Part shown: positions 16,045 through 24,871 of the stretch, piece by piece
Position numbering within the stretch: the stretch's first letter is position 1
Layout: every line of letters starts with the position of its first letter
NCBI GenBank assembly: GCA_002339015.1
Contig: DDJC01000002.1
Span: 20,598 to 84,597 of the forward strand
Length of the DNA: 64,000 nucleotides
Reading direction: 5' to 3'
Source of the DNA: Burkholderiales bacterium UBA1834
Lineage (GTDB): Bacteria; Pseudomonadota; Gammaproteobacteria; Burkholderiales; Burkholderiaceae_C
Translations under genes and position numbers: made by a program
The notes under the pieces: generated by a model
Told to the model about the DNA's origin: nothing
Seen by the model: only the letters and a program-made list of their open reading frames with translations
The model's database searches: none

Positions 16045-17208
16045 CTATTGCTGCAGTGCGGGCGCCCTGGCGGGCTGTGCATTGCCCCGGCCACCGTCGC
16101 TGGCCTTGCGGTATTCCTTGGGGGTGCGGCCCGTCCAGCGCTTGAAGGCATGGCGGAAGCTCACCACATCGCTGAAGCCCAGGGCCTCGGCGATGTCCTC
16201 CGCGCTCATCAGGGTGCTGGTGAGGTAATCGATCGCCAGGGTCTTGCGCACGGCCGTGAGCAGTTCTGTGTACGAGGCACCTTCGGCCTCCAGCCGGCGG
16301 CGCAGCGTGCGCGAGGTCATGCACAGGGTCTGCGCGACCTGCTCGATGTCGGGGAAGCGGCCGGGCAGGCGTGTGAGCTCCTGGTAGACACGGCGCGTGA
16401 TGCCGGCGCTCCACTTGAGCTCATCGAGCAGCCTTGCGCACTGCATGGACACGTGCGAGGCTGTGATGGGGTTGGCCAGCTGCGGCGCACGGTCCAGCCA
16501 GGCGGTGGGAAAGCTCAAGGTGTTGCGGGGCTGATCAAAGCGCACCGGGCATTGCAGCACCGCCTCGATGGCGGCCACATGCACGGGGCGGCTCGCTGCA
16601 TAGCCGGCCTCCAGGGGCAGGAACCACGAGCCCATCACGTCACGCCCGATGGTCACGAGGGCCGCGAACTGCAAGTCCACCATGAAACGGTACAGCCGCT
16701 CGTCGATGTCCGGCCATGGAAAATCTGAACGGCCTGGGAAGGTCCACACCGCCCGATCACCTTCGATGCACCAGCGCAGGGGCAGCATGCCGCCAGACAA
16801 GGGGTGGTACTTGATGGCACGGTTCCACATCTGCTGGACCGTTTCGGAACACAGCAGTGCGTAGCCATACATGCCGTAGTTGGTGGCGCGCAGGCGCGTG
16901 CCGACGCGCAGGCCCAGATCCCAGTCCGGGTAGAGTTTCACCGCGTTGCGCGTGGCGCGCATGAACTGCGCGCAGGAAGTCAGTGTGAAAGGGTTTTCCA
17001 CGTCCTGCCGCGTCAGGCCGGTGCCCTCGAGCACCGCATCGGCGTCCACGCCGAACTCGACCAGCACGCCCAGCAGCGTGGCCAGCTTGGAGGGCGGAAA
17101 GCGCCGATCGCCCACAGTGGCCACCAGGCCCGCCTCTGGCGGTGATGACACGGCCGACGTCATGGCCTCAACCCCATTGGTGACGTATGCGTGTGATGCT
17201 GTCTGCAT
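16045..17208 (-). CDS. AraC-family transcriptional regulator
   Basis: ATG 17208 follows GGGGAAG and gives 387 residues. The N-terminal two thirds resemble the arabinose-binding-like domain of OruR/ArgR-type AraC regulators (PF12625); the C-terminal 100 residues hold two helix-turn-helix units, including QVAQTLCMTSRTLRRRL and DIAEALGFSDVVSFRHAFKR. It lies immediately upstream of the polyester hydrolase gene on the same strand, with a 146-bp gap, so it may control that gene. It is also 148 bp downstream of the iron-alcohol-dehydrogenase operon end. The effector is unknown. Confidence 0.9.
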   Translation of the reverse strand: MQTASHAYVTNGVEAMTSAVSSPPEAGLVATVGDRRFPPSKLATLLGVLVEFGVDADAVLEGTGLTRQDVENPFTLTSCAQFMRATRNAVKLYPDWDLGLRVGTRLRATNYGMYGYALLCSETVQQMWNRAIKYHPLSGGMLPLRWCIEGDRAVWTFPGRSDFPWPDIDERLYRFMVDLQFAALVTIGRDVMGSWFLPLEAGYAASRPVHVAAIEAVLQCPVRFDQPRNTLSFPTAWLDRAPQLANPITASHVSMQCARLLDELKWSAGITRRVYQELTRLPGRFPDIEQVAQTLCMTSRTLRRRLEAEGASYTELLTAVRKTLAIDYLTSTLMSAEDIAEALGFSDVVSFRHAFKRWTGRTPKEYRKASDGGRGNAQPARAPALQQ

Positions 17209-17356
17209 GATCTTCCCCACTTGCTGCGCGAGCAGCGCGGCCGCACCACCGTGCGGTCGTTCGTGCCCGGGATCCAACCTGATTGGCGCGTCAGACAGCC
17301 CGCGCCGCTTGGGAATCACCACGGCCACCCTCCCGGGCGCCCGCGGTCTGCCCGCG

Positions 17357-18511
17357 TCAGAACGCGGCGGTGTAGATGGCCAGCGCGTCCGTCTCGGTCA
17401 CGGGCCGCGGGTTGTTGCCCAGCAGGCGCGTCTGCAGCATGGCGTCAGACGCCATGCGGGCCAGATCGCCCTCCTTCACGCCCACCTCGCGCAAGGAGCG
17501 CGGAATGCGCGTGGCCTCCGCGATGTCCTCCAGTGCGGCGATCAGCGCGTGCGTCTTGGCTTCGGCGCTGCCGGTCACGCCGGGCACCACCACATCAGCG
17601 ATTTCGGCGTACAGCACCGAGGCGGCCGGCGCATTGAAGCGCAGCACATGCGGCAGCACCAGTGAGTTCGACAGGCCATGTGCCACGTGGAAAATGCCGC
17701 CCACCGGGTAGGCCAACGCGTGCACCGCCGCCACCGGGGCGTTGGCGAAGGCCTGGCCCGCGAACATGGCCCCCACCAGCATGGCCTCGCGGGCCTCGCG
17801 GTCGGTACCGTCATTGCAGGCGCGCAACAGGTGGCGCGAGAGCAGCTCCAGCGCCTTGACGGCCAGCATGTCCGACACCGGGTTCTTCAGGTGCGCCGTG
17901 GTGTAGGCCTCGATGGCATGCACCATCGCATCGATGCCGGTGGCGGCGGTGATCGCGCTGGGCAAGCCGATGGTGAGTTCGGCGTCCAGGATGGCCAGAT
18001 CGGCGTAGAGCTGGGGCGAGACCACGCCCATCTTGGTCGTCTCGCCCGTGGTGACGATGGACACCGCCGTCACTTCGGAGCCGGTGCCGGCCGTGGTCGG
18101 CACCTGGATCAGCGGCAGCCGTGCGCCCGTGATCTTGCCGATGCCGTACATGTCCTTGAGCGGCTGCTCGGTGGGCAGCAGCGCGGCGATCAGCTTGGCC
18201 ACGTCCATCGACGAGCCGCCGCCCAGGCCCAGCACCACCTCGGCCTGGGCGAGGCGGGCGCGCTCGGTGGCTTCCAGCACGACGTGCTCGGGCGGATCGG
18301 CCACCACGTCATCGATCACGGTGACTTGCCAGCCATGCTCGGCCAGGCTGGCCAGCGCGGGATTGAGCAAGCCGCTCTTGTGCAGGAAGCCGTCGGTGAC
18401 CAGGCACAGGCGGGTCTGGGTGTAGCGCTCGCGCAGGATGGCGCCGATGCGGCGTGCCGCACCGAACTCCACCACCAGCGAGGGAACCGTCTGGAACTTG
18501 AAAGGGTTCAT
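17357..18511 (-). CDS. Iron-containing (type III) alcohol dehydrogenase
   Basis: ATG 18511, preceded by GAGAGG, gives 384 residues. The NAD-binding GGGSSMDVAK, the TTAGTGSE loop and metal ligands in DAMVHAIEAY and in the HALAYPVGGIFHVAHG segment are all present. Family members include 4-hydroxybutyrate dehydrogenase, 1,3-propanediol and butanol dehydrogenases. It is the last gene of an operon beginning with succinate-semialdehyde dehydrogenase and containing an ABC importer. Oxidation of 4-hydroxybutyrate to succinic semialdehyde is the reading that best joins these genes. This is inferred from context and not from a substrate-specific motif. Confidence 0.9.
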   Translation of the reverse strand: MNPFKFQTVPSLVVEFGAARRIGAILRERYTQTRLCLVTDGFLHKSGLLNPALASLAEHGWQVTVIDDVVADPPEHVVLEATERARLAQAEVVLGLGGGSSMDVAKLIAALLPTEQPLKDMYGIGKITGARLPLIQVPTTAGTGSEVTAVSIVTTGETTKMGVVSPQLYADLAILDAELTIGLPSAITAATGIDAMVHAIEAYTTAHLKNPVSDMLAVKALELLSRHLLRACNDGTDREAREAMLVGAMFAGQAFANAPVAAVHALAYPVGGIFHVAHGLSNSLVLPHVLRFNAPAASVLYAEIADVVVPGVTGSAEAKTHALIAALEDIAEATRIPRSLREVGVKEGDLARMASDAMLQTRLLGNNPRPVTETDALAIYTAAF

Positions 18512-18544
18512 GGGGTGACCTCTCTCTTCAATCAACGTCTGCAA

Positions 18545-19186
18545 TCAATTGAGCATCTGACCACGGTCGATGCGGTAGACCTCGTCCAGCACCGCACCGG
18601 CGTGCTGCAAGTCTGCCCCCGACAGGATGACGGACAGGCCCTCGGCGCGCAATTGGCCGATCACCTCGGCGATGCGCTTGGACAGGGCCGGCGCCACGCC
18701 TTCGAAGGGCTCGTCCAGCATCAAGAGGCGCGTGCCGCTCATCAGCGCACGGCCCACGGCCACCAGCTTCTGCTGGCCACCCGAGAGCTGCAGCGCCCGG
18801 CGCGGGCCGAATTCACGCGCCTCGGGGATGATGCGGTAGACATGCTCCAGGCGTGGCTTGACGTCCTTGATGCCCATGGCCCAGGCGGGTACGCAGAGGT
18901 TCTCCTCCACGCTCAGGTCAGGGATCAGGCGGCGGTCTTCAGGCGCGTAGCCGATCCCTAAGCGCGTGCGGCCGTGGGCCGGCGTGCGGGTCAGGTCGGC
19001 GCCTTCCAGGCTCAGCGTGCCTTCGCGCGCCTTGACCAGGCCCATGATGGCACGCAAGGTTGTCGTCTTGCCCGCGCCGTTGCGACCGATCAGGCCGACG
19101 ATGGCGCCCTTGGGCACCGACAGGCTCACACCGCGCAGGATCTGCGTGGTGCCCAGGCTGACGTGCAGGTTCTTGATCTCAAGCAT
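18545..19186 (-). CDS. livF: Branched-chain-type ABC transporter ATP-binding protein LivF
   Basis: This is one of two ATPases powering the HAAT-family importer encoded with it. ATG 19186 lies inside the end of livG (8-bp overlap). The 213 residues contain Walker A GRNGAGKTT, the signature LSGGQQKL and Walker B LLMLDEPFEGVAP. It is slightly shorter than usual LivF (about 235). The transported compound need not be an amino acid, since the operon also holds dehydrogenases. Confidence 0.93.
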   Translation of the reverse strand: MLEIKNLHVSLGTTQILRGVSLSVPKGAIVGLIGRNGAGKTTTLRAIMGLVKAREGTLSLEGADLTRTPAHGRTRLGIGYAPEDRRLIPDLSVEENLCVPAWAMGIKDVKPRLEHVYRIIPEAREFGPRRALQLSGGQQKLVAVGRALMSGTRLLMLDEPFEGVAPALSKRIAEVIGQLRAEGLSVILSGADLQHAGAVLDEVYRIDRGQMLN

Positions 19187-19910
19187 GGTGGGCCACCTCT
19201 TCGCCAATGATGAACTCGCGCACCTTGGCATCGGCCAGCACCGTGTCGGGCTCACCGTCGGCCAGGATGGCGCCGTCGTAGAAGGCCAGCACGCGGTCGC
19301 TGTAGCGGCGCACGATGTCCATGTCGTGCTCCACGAACAGCACCGTCACGCCCATCTCGCGGGCAGCTTGCAGCACGCGGTCCATCACGTCGAACTTCTC
19401 TTCCGAGGCCACGCCGCTGGTGGGTTCGTCCAGCAGCAGCACCTCGGGTTGGCCGACCATGGCCAGCGCGATGTCCAGCAGCTTGCGCACGCCTTCCGGC
19501 AGCAGGCCCACGTTCATCTCGGCGAACGCCAGCACGCCCAGGCGCGCCAGGCCCGCATCGGCCTGGTCCAGCGGCAGGCCGGCCACGCTCAGCGCGATCT
19601 CGATGTTCTCGCGCGCCGTGAGCGAGGTGAACAGTTGCGGGATCTGGAAGGAGCGCGCCATGCCCAGACGGGTGATCTTGCGCGGCGCCTGGCCCGTGAT
19701 GTCACGGTCGCGGAAGTGGATGCTGCCGCTGTCGGGTTTGATGTAGCCCGTCAGCATGTTGACGAAAGTGGTCTTGCCGGCACCGTTGGTGCCGATCAGG
19801 CCGATCACGCTGCGCTCGGCGATGTGCACGGTGACGTCACGCGCCGGCTTCACGTTGCCGAAGGCCTTGTTGAGCTTCTCGGCGCGGATGATGGTGTTGG
19901 CCTGGTTCAT
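19179..19910 (-). CDS. livG: Branched-chain-type ABC transporter ATP-binding protein LivG
   Basis: The 243-residue ATPase has Walker A GTNGAGKTT, a LLPEGVRKLLDIALAM segment in place of the usual LSGGQQ signature, and Walker B VLLLDEPTSGV. The C-terminal FIGEEVAHHA tail is consistent with LivG. The start overlaps the livM stop by four bases, and the gene pairs with livF to drive the importer. The altered signature (no SGGQ) is unusual but occurs in some Liv-type ATPases. Confidence 0.92.
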   Translation of the reverse strand: MNQANTIIRAEKLNKAFGNVKPARDVTVHIAERSVIGLIGTNGAGKTTFVNMLTGYIKPDSGSIHFRDRDITGQAPRKITRLGMARSFQIPQLFTSLTARENIEIALSVAGLPLDQADAGLARLGVLAFAEMNVGLLPEGVRKLLDIALAMVGQPEVLLLDEPTSGVASEEKFDVMDRVLQAAREMGVTVLFVEHDMDIVRRYSDRVLAFYDGAILADGEPDTVLADAKVREFIIGEEVAHHA

Positions 19911-20923
19911 GCCTTCACCCCTTTCAGGTTCTGCTGCTTGACCGAGGCCTGCGGTGCACCGGGCTCCGCGGCCTTCTTGCGGAACAGGCGCAGGCTGGTC
20001 AGGCCCGTGGGCAGGAAGGCAATGATGGCCAGCATGATCACGCCCATCACCAGGTGCCAGCTGTTGGGCGCGTACTGGTAGGCCGCCGAACGCACGAGTT
20101 CGAGCAGGATGGCCCCGAGGAAGGGCGCGAAGGCATAGCCCGTGCCGCTCAGCACCGCGATGAAGATGAAATCACCCGAGGTGGTCCAGAAGGCCATGTC
20201 GGGATCGATGTGGCCTACGGTGAACGATGACAGTGCGCCGCCCAGCCCACCCAGCGCCCCGGCGATCACGTAGGTCAGGTGGATGTTGCTGCGGGCCGAG
20301 GTGCCCAGGTATTCCACCCGGATCTCGTTGTCGCGGATGGCCGGGCCCAGACGGCCCGCACGGGTACGCATGAACCACGACACCAGCGCCACGCAGATCA
20401 GCGACACCACGAACACGATGCCGAACAGGGTCGAGCCGACCAGGCCGCCTTCGCGGCCCTCGTTGGCCGCGCCCAGGCCCAGCAGGGTCAGGCCATGCAC
20501 GTTGAAACCATCGCTGCCGCCCAGCTCCACCGTGTTCATCAGCAGCCCGTAGACGATCATCGACAGCGCCAGCGTGAGCATGGCGAAGAAGATGTCGCGG
20601 TAACGCGAGAGCAGAAAGCCCAGCACGAAGGCCAGCACACCACCTGCCGCAGCCGCGGCCGGCAGCAACAGCGCCAGCTCGTGCCAGCCCATCAGGTTGG
20701 TGGCCAGACCGATGGTGTAGGCGCCCACCGCGTAGTACAGCGCCTGCCCGAACGAAGCCAGGCCGCTGCGCAGCAGCAGGGCCACACCCATGGCGACCAC
20801 GCCCTTGGCCAGCGCCACCGTGAGCATGAACTGCCACGAGGGCACGCTCGCCCCGATCACGCCGAGGACGACCACGCCCGCCAGCAGGGCCCAGGTACCG
20901 GGGCCGAAGGTTTGCTTGCTCAT
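19907..20923 (-). CDS. livM: Branched-chain-type ABC transporter permease LivM
   Basis: The protein has 338 residues with about nine to ten hydrophobic segments, starting at WALLAGVVVLGVIGASV. The LivM landmark is the segment around RDNEIRVEYLGTSARSN, close to the EAA-like loop that contacts the ATPase. Its start overlaps the livH stop by four bases and its stop overlaps livG by four, which shows tight coupling. It sits in the inner membrane. Confidence 0.93.
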   Translation of the reverse strand: MSKQTFGPGTWALLAGVVVLGVIGASVPSWQFMLTVALAKGVVAMGVALLLRSGLASFGQALYYAVGAYTIGLATNLMGWHELALLLPAAAAAGGVLAFVLGFLLSRYRDIFFAMLTLALSMIVYGLLMNTVELGGSDGFNVHGLTLLGLGAANEGREGGLVGSTLFGIVFVVSLICVALVSWFMRTRAGRLGPAIRDNEIRVEYLGTSARSNIHLTYVIAGALGGLGGALSSFTVGHIDPDMAFWTTSGDFIFIAVLSGTGYAFAPFLGAILLELVRSAAYQYAPNSWHLVMGVIMLAIIAFLPTGLTSLRLFRKKAAEPGAPQASVKQQNLKGVKA

Positions 20924-21816
20924 ATTTTTCTTGCCTCCACCGGTGCGAAGAGGCCTTTGGGTCGGAAGGCCAGCACCAGGGCCATCACGATGTAGATCAC
21001 GAAGAGTTCACCCTGCGGCCAGTAATGCACGGACATCGCCCGCACCAGGCCCACCAGGCAGGCGCCCAGCGCCGCACCAGGCAGCGAGCCCAGGCCACCG
21101 ATCACCACCACTGCGAAGGTGGGCACGATCAGCTCCACGCCCATGCCGGGCGCCACCGAAATGGTGGGCGCCGTCAGCGCACCGCCCACCGCGGCCAGCA
21201 CCGAACCCACCATGAAGGTGGCGGCGAAGTAGCGGCTCACGTTGATGCCCAAGGTCTGGCTGACCTCGCGGTCATGGATCACGGCGCGCAGCAGACGCCC
21301 CGTGCGCGTGTACCTGAGGAAAGCCGTGAGCGCGGCGCCCGCCAGGATGGCGAAGCCGACGATGACGAAGTTGTAGTTGGGATACGAGAGGTCACCCACC
21401 TCGAAATCGCCCAGAAAGCCGTAGGGCTCAGACACCGTATAGGGATCAACACCCCACACCAGCTTGATGCCGTCTTCCAGGATCATGAACAGGGCGTAGG
21501 TCACCAGCAGCAGCACGATCGGGTCCTGCCCGTAGAACCGCCGCAGCAGCAGCCATTCGGCCAGGCCACCCACCAGGGCGCCAGCCACCAGGGCTGCGGC
21601 CACCAGCAGCGCGTAGCTGCCGTACATCGAGTGCCCATCAGCGATCCAGGGGCCTACCACCCACACGCCGGCGTAGGCACCGATCGCGTACAGGCTGCCA
21701 TGGGCCATGTTGAGAATCTTCTGCACGCCGTAGATCAGCGTCAGACCCAGCGCCGCGAGGAACAGCCACGCGGCATACATGGCGCCGTCGACGAGGACGG
21801 CATAAAAAAGCGACAT
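20920..21816 (-). CDS. livH: Branched-chain-type ABC transporter permease LivH
   Basis: ATG 21816 gives a 298-residue membrane protein that begins with a hydrophobic helix (MSLFYAVLVDGAMYAAWLFL); the longer frame to 21849 adds a charged stretch and is rejected. The LivH-type segments LIYGVQKILNMAHGSLYAIG and VIHDREVSQTLGINV are clear. It is separated from the binding-protein gene by a 59-bp gap containing a GC-rich hairpin. Confidence 0.93.
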   Translation of the reverse strand: MSLFYAVLVDGAMYAAWLFLAALGLTLIYGVQKILNMAHGSLYAIGAYAGVWVVGPWIADGHSMYGSYALLVAAALVAGALVGGLAEWLLLRRFYGQDPIVLLLVTYALFMILEDGIKLVWGVDPYTVSEPYGFLGDFEVGDLSYPNYNFVIVGFAILAGAALTAFLRYTRTGRLLRAVIHDREVSQTLGINVSRYFAATFMVGSVLAAVGGALTAPTISVAPGMGVELIVPTFAVVVIGGLGSLPGAALGACLVGLVRAMSVHYWPQGELFVIYIVMALVLAFRPKGLFAPVEARKI

Positions 21817-21837
21817 GCGCGTTCTCCAGCACACCCT

Positions 21838-21861
21838 GCGGGGCAGCACATGCCGCCCCGC
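21838..21861 (-). terminator. Intercistronic GC hairpin after the binding-protein gene
   Basis: The arms GCGGGGC (21838-21844) and GCCCCGC (21855-21861) pair around a 10-base loop, between the stop of the substrate-binding-protein gene and livH. There is no T-run. Such hairpins commonly stabilise the upstream mRNA or attenuate read-through, so that binding protein exceeds permease. The role is inferred. Confidence 0.5.
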
Positions 21862-21875
21862 GCAGGTCTATGCGA

Positions 21876-23159
21876 TTACTTCTTCAGGCCGCCCTTGATC
21901 CAGTCGATGGACTTCATGCCTTCCGGCGGGGTCACATCTTCCGGGGCGTAGCGCTTGACGTTGGTCATCGTGATCTTGCCGCCCACGTTCTTGACCACAC
22001 CGAAAGCCGTGCCCTGCACCGCCTGGTGGCCCTTGCCCAGGGCCATCTTCACGTCGCCACCGGGGCCGGTGAAGCTCAGGCCTTCGAAGGCCGCGACCAC
22101 CTGGTCGGTGCTGGGTGCCTTGCCGCCGTTGGCCTGCAGGGCCTTTTCGTAGGCAGCCTTCAGGCCCAGCAGGGTCTGCGTCATCTTGTACGAGGGGTAG
22201 CTGGGGTCCGCGCTGAACTTCGCCTGGTACGCGCTGCGCAGCCAGGTGTTGATAGGGCTTGGCGGCGCGAACACGCCGTAGGGGCCGCGGGCGCCGAGGA
22301 TCACGCCGTCGGGCAGGCGTACCTTGCCGTGCGTGGCGGTCTCGCCGGCGGTCAGCACCGTCAGCGAGCGCTTGAACAGGTTGCGCGGGCCGGCCTGCAC
22401 CACCAGACCTTCCAGGTCACCGCCCCAGAAGCTGGAGTGCAGCACGTCGGGCTTGGCGGCCAGCAGGCTGGAGATCTCGGCGTTGTACTGGCCGGCGCCC
22501 AGCTTGGGCATCTGCGATGTCTTGGCTTCGGCCGTGGGCTTGAGCACCTTCAGCGTGCCTTCGAAGTCTGCCCAGGCGTCCTGGCCCCAGGCGTAGTTCT
22601 GGTTGATGCCGGCGTAGGTCTTCAGGTCCTTCCTGAACTCGGCCACATAGCGGGCGGCGCCCACGTTGTCCATCGTGGCGTGGGGCACGGGACGGAACAC
22701 GTACTTGTAGCTGGCGTCTTCGAACACGCGGGGCGTGCCGCAGTCGAAGAAGGCGGTCAGCTTGCCCAGTTGCTCGGCCACCGGCGCGATGGCCAGGCAG
22801 TTGCCCGAGGAGGTGTAGCCCACCACGAAATCAACACCCTGGTTGATCAGGTTGCGGTACTCGCTGACCTGCTTGCTGGTGGCCCCGGCCTCGTCGATGT
22901 AGACCAGCTCCAGCGGCACACCGCCGAAGCCCTTGGTGGCGTAGGGCGCGGGCACCTTGCCGGCATTGAGCTGCTCGGCCGTCAGTTCGGCGGCATTCTT
23001 GGCGGGCACGCCAAAGGGGCCGGCGGCGGCGCCGGACATGAAGGTCACGATGCCGATCTTCAGGGGCTTCTGGGCCAGGGCGCTGCCTGCGCTCAGCGCG
23101 AACACGGCGGCACAGGCGGCCGAGACAAGGGTGCGGGGGGCGAGGATGGTGCTCATCAC
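21876..23159 (-). CDS. ABC transporter substrate-binding protein (LivJ-like)
   Basis: The 427-residue precursor has a Sec signal peptide (LVSAACAAVFALSAGSALAQ) and then KPLKIGIVTFMSG, the typical start of a periplasmic LivJ/Peripla_BP_6 fold. The first two codons are both ATG; the second (23156) is equally possible. It delivers its ligand to the LivHMGF importer encoded downstream. Because the operon also encodes an alcohol dehydrogenase and succinate-semialdehyde dehydrogenase, a hydroxyacid or dicarboxylate-like ligand is as likely as an amino acid. Confidence 0.92.
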   Translation of the reverse strand: MMSTILAPRTLVSAACAAVFALSAGSALAQKPLKIGIVTFMSGAAAGPFGVPAKNAAELTAEQLNAGKVPAPYATKGFGGVPLELVYIDEAGATSKQVSEYRNLINQGVDFVVGYTSSGNCLAIAPVAEQLGKLTAFFDCGTPRVFEDASYKYVFRPVPHATMDNVGAARYVAEFRKDLKTYAGINQNYAWGQDAWADFEGTLKVLKPTAEAKTSQMPKLGAGQYNAEISSLLAAKPDVLHSSFWGGDLEGLVVQAGPRNLFKRSLTVLTAGETATHGKVRLPDGVILGARGPYGVFAPPSPINTWLRSAYQAKFSADPSYPSYKMTQTLLGLKAAYEKALQANGGKAPSTDQVVAAFEGLSFTGPGGDVKMALGKGHQAVQGTAFGVVKNVGGKITMTNVKRYAPEDVTPPEGMKSIDWIKGGLKK

Positions 23160-23211
23160 ATCTCCTGTTGTGGAACTGCGGGAATTGCCGGTGTGCCGGC
23201 GTGGGTGATCG

Positions 23212-23232
23212 CCCCGGGCTTGTGGCCCGGGG
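23212..23232 (-). terminator. Intercistronic GC hairpin before the binding-protein gene
   Basis: A perfect 8-bp stem, CCCCGGGC (23212-23219) and GCCCGGGG (23225-23232), with a TTGTG loop lies between the dehydrogenase stop and the binding-protein start. It lacks a T-run. It may protect the 5' end of a processed transcript carrying the binding protein, or attenuate transcription. The role is inferred. Confidence 0.5.
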
Positions 23233-23246
23233 GATCGGAACTGGCG

Positions 23247-24695
23247 TCAGACTTGAAACGCCAGGTACTTCACTTCGAGGTATTCGTCGATGCCCAGGTG
23301 CGAGCCTTCACGGCCCAGCCCCGATTGCTTCACGCCCCCGAAGGGGCCGACCTCGTTGGAGATCAGGCCGGTGTTGATGCCGACCATGCCGACCTCCAAG
23401 GCCTCGGCGGTACGCCAGGCACGTGACAGGTTCTGCGAGTACAGGTAGGCGGCCAGGCCGAACTCGGTGGCGTTGGCCAGCGCGACGGCGTCTTCATCGC
23501 GCTCGAAGCGGAACAGTGGTGCCACGGGGCCGAAGATCTCCTCGCGGGCCACGCGCATCTCGGGCGTGGTGTCGGCCAGCACGGTGGGCTGGTAGTAGGT
23601 GCCGCCCAGGGCGTGGTCCTGGCCACCCGTCACCACGCGGGCGCCCTTGCCCAGGGCATCGGCCACCAGCTCGTGCACCTTGTCGAGCGCGGGCTGGTCG
23701 ATCAGCGGGCCCAGGGCCACGGCTTCCAGGCCATTGCCGACCTTGAGTTGGGCGGCCTTGGCCGCCAGCTTCTCGGCGAAGCGGTCGTAGATGCCGGCCT
23801 GCACGTAGAAGCGATTGGCGCACACGCAGGTCTGGCCGGCGTTGCGGTACTTCGAGATCATCGCGCCCTCGACGGCGGCGTCCAGGTCGGCGTCGTCGAA
23901 CACGATGAAGGGCGCGTTGCCACCCAGCTCCAGCGACAGGCGCTTGACAGTGGGCGCCGATTGCGCCATCAGGATGCGGCCTACTTCGGTCGAGCCGGTG
24001 AAGGACAGCTTGCGCACCACCGGGCTGGCCGTGAGCACACCGCCCATCGTGCGGGCGTCCGAGGTGGTCAACACCTGGAACACGGCGCCGGGGATGCCGG
24101 CGCGCACGGCCAGCTCGGCCAGCGCCAGGGCCGACAGCGGCGTCTGCTCGGCGGGCTTGACGATCATGGCGCAGCCGGCGGCCAGGGCCGGGCCGACCTT
24201 GCGGGTGATCATCGCCGCGGGGAAGTTCCACGGCGTGATGGCCGCGCACACGCCCACGGGCTGGCGCAGCACGGCGATGCGCTTGTCGGCCTGCGGGTGG
24301 GCCAGCACTTCGCCGGCCACGCGCTTGGCCTCTTCGGCGAACCACTCGATGAAGCTGGCAGCGTAGATCACCTCGCCCTTGGCCTCGGCCAGAGGCTTGC
24401 CCTGCTCGCGGGTCATGATCATGGCCAGGTCGTCGGCGTGCTGGCTCATCAGCTCGAACCAGCGGCGCAGCGGCGCGGCGCGCTCCTTGCCCGACAGCTT
24501 CGCCCAGGCCTTCTGGCCGGCTTCGGCCACGCGGATGGCGCGCTCCGTCTCGGCAGCGCCCAGGTCGGGCACGGCAGCCAGGCACTCGCCCGTGGCGGGA
24601 TCGAGCACGTCGAAGGTGGCGCCAGCGTCGGCGGACACCCATTGGCCATCAAGGAAGGCGTGCTGCTTGAGCAGCGTGGCATCGGTGAGTTTCAT
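23247..24695 (-). CDS. gabD: NAD(P)-dependent succinate-semialdehyde dehydrogenase
   Basis: The 482-residue protein fits the GabD length. The aldehyde-dehydrogenase core shows FTGSTEVG (Rossmann loop), ELGGNAPFIVFDDADLD with the general-base Glu, and the nucleophile Cys in GQTCVCANR. It oxidises succinic semialdehyde to succinate, joining GABA or 4-hydroxybutyrate breakdown to the TCA cycle. It is the first gene of the seven-gene operon and is divergent from the IclR regulator across a region with clear inverted repeats. Related semialdehydes (glutarate semialdehyde) cannot be excluded. Confidence 0.9.
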   Translation of the reverse strand: MKLTDATLLKQHAFLDGQWVSADAGATFDVLDPATGECLAAVPDLGAAETERAIRVAEAGQKAWAKLSGKERAAPLRRWFELMSQHADDLAMIMTREQGKPLAEAKGEVIYAASFIEWFAEEAKRVAGEVLAHPQADKRIAVLRQPVGVCAAITPWNFPAAMITRKVGPALAAGCAMIVKPAEQTPLSALALAELAVRAGIPGAVFQVLTTSDARTMGGVLTASPVVRKLSFTGSTEVGRILMAQSAPTVKRLSLELGGNAPFIVFDDADLDAAVEGAMISKYRNAGQTCVCANRFYVQAGIYDRFAEKLAAKAAQLKVGNGLEAVALGPLIDQPALDKVHELVADALGKGARVVTGGQDHALGGTYYQPTVLADTTPEMRVAREEIFGPVAPLFRFERDEDAVALANATEFGLAAYLYSQNLSRAWRTAEALEVGMVGINTGLISNEVGPFGGVKQSGLGREGSHLGIDEYLEVKYLAFQV

Positions 24696-24747
24696 ACGGA
24701 GTTCAGGAATGGGCGCGTGCTCGGGTTTATCCTGACTCGCGCCTATT

Positions 24748-24773
24748 GTTCAATAGGTTGAACCATGTTCAAC
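24748..24773. promoter_or_regulatory. Putative IclR operator: three alternating half-sites
   Basis: In the divergent region, GTTCAATAGGTTGAAC (24748-24763) is a perfect inverted repeat. Its right arm is reused in a second perfect repeat, GTTGAACCATGTTCAAC (24757-24773). The result is three alternating GTTCAA-type half-sites about ten bases apart on one face of the helix. The placement between gabD and the IclR gene makes IclR the likely ligand, with control of both directions. Confidence 0.75.
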
Positions 24774-24871
24774 TAACGGAATGAATCGTAGCCCCCGGGA
24801 TTCGGGGATGCGACTGGGGTTTGCCCCTAGCCTCATGCCATGCTTGGGGATCCGCCCTGCTCTTTTTCACG

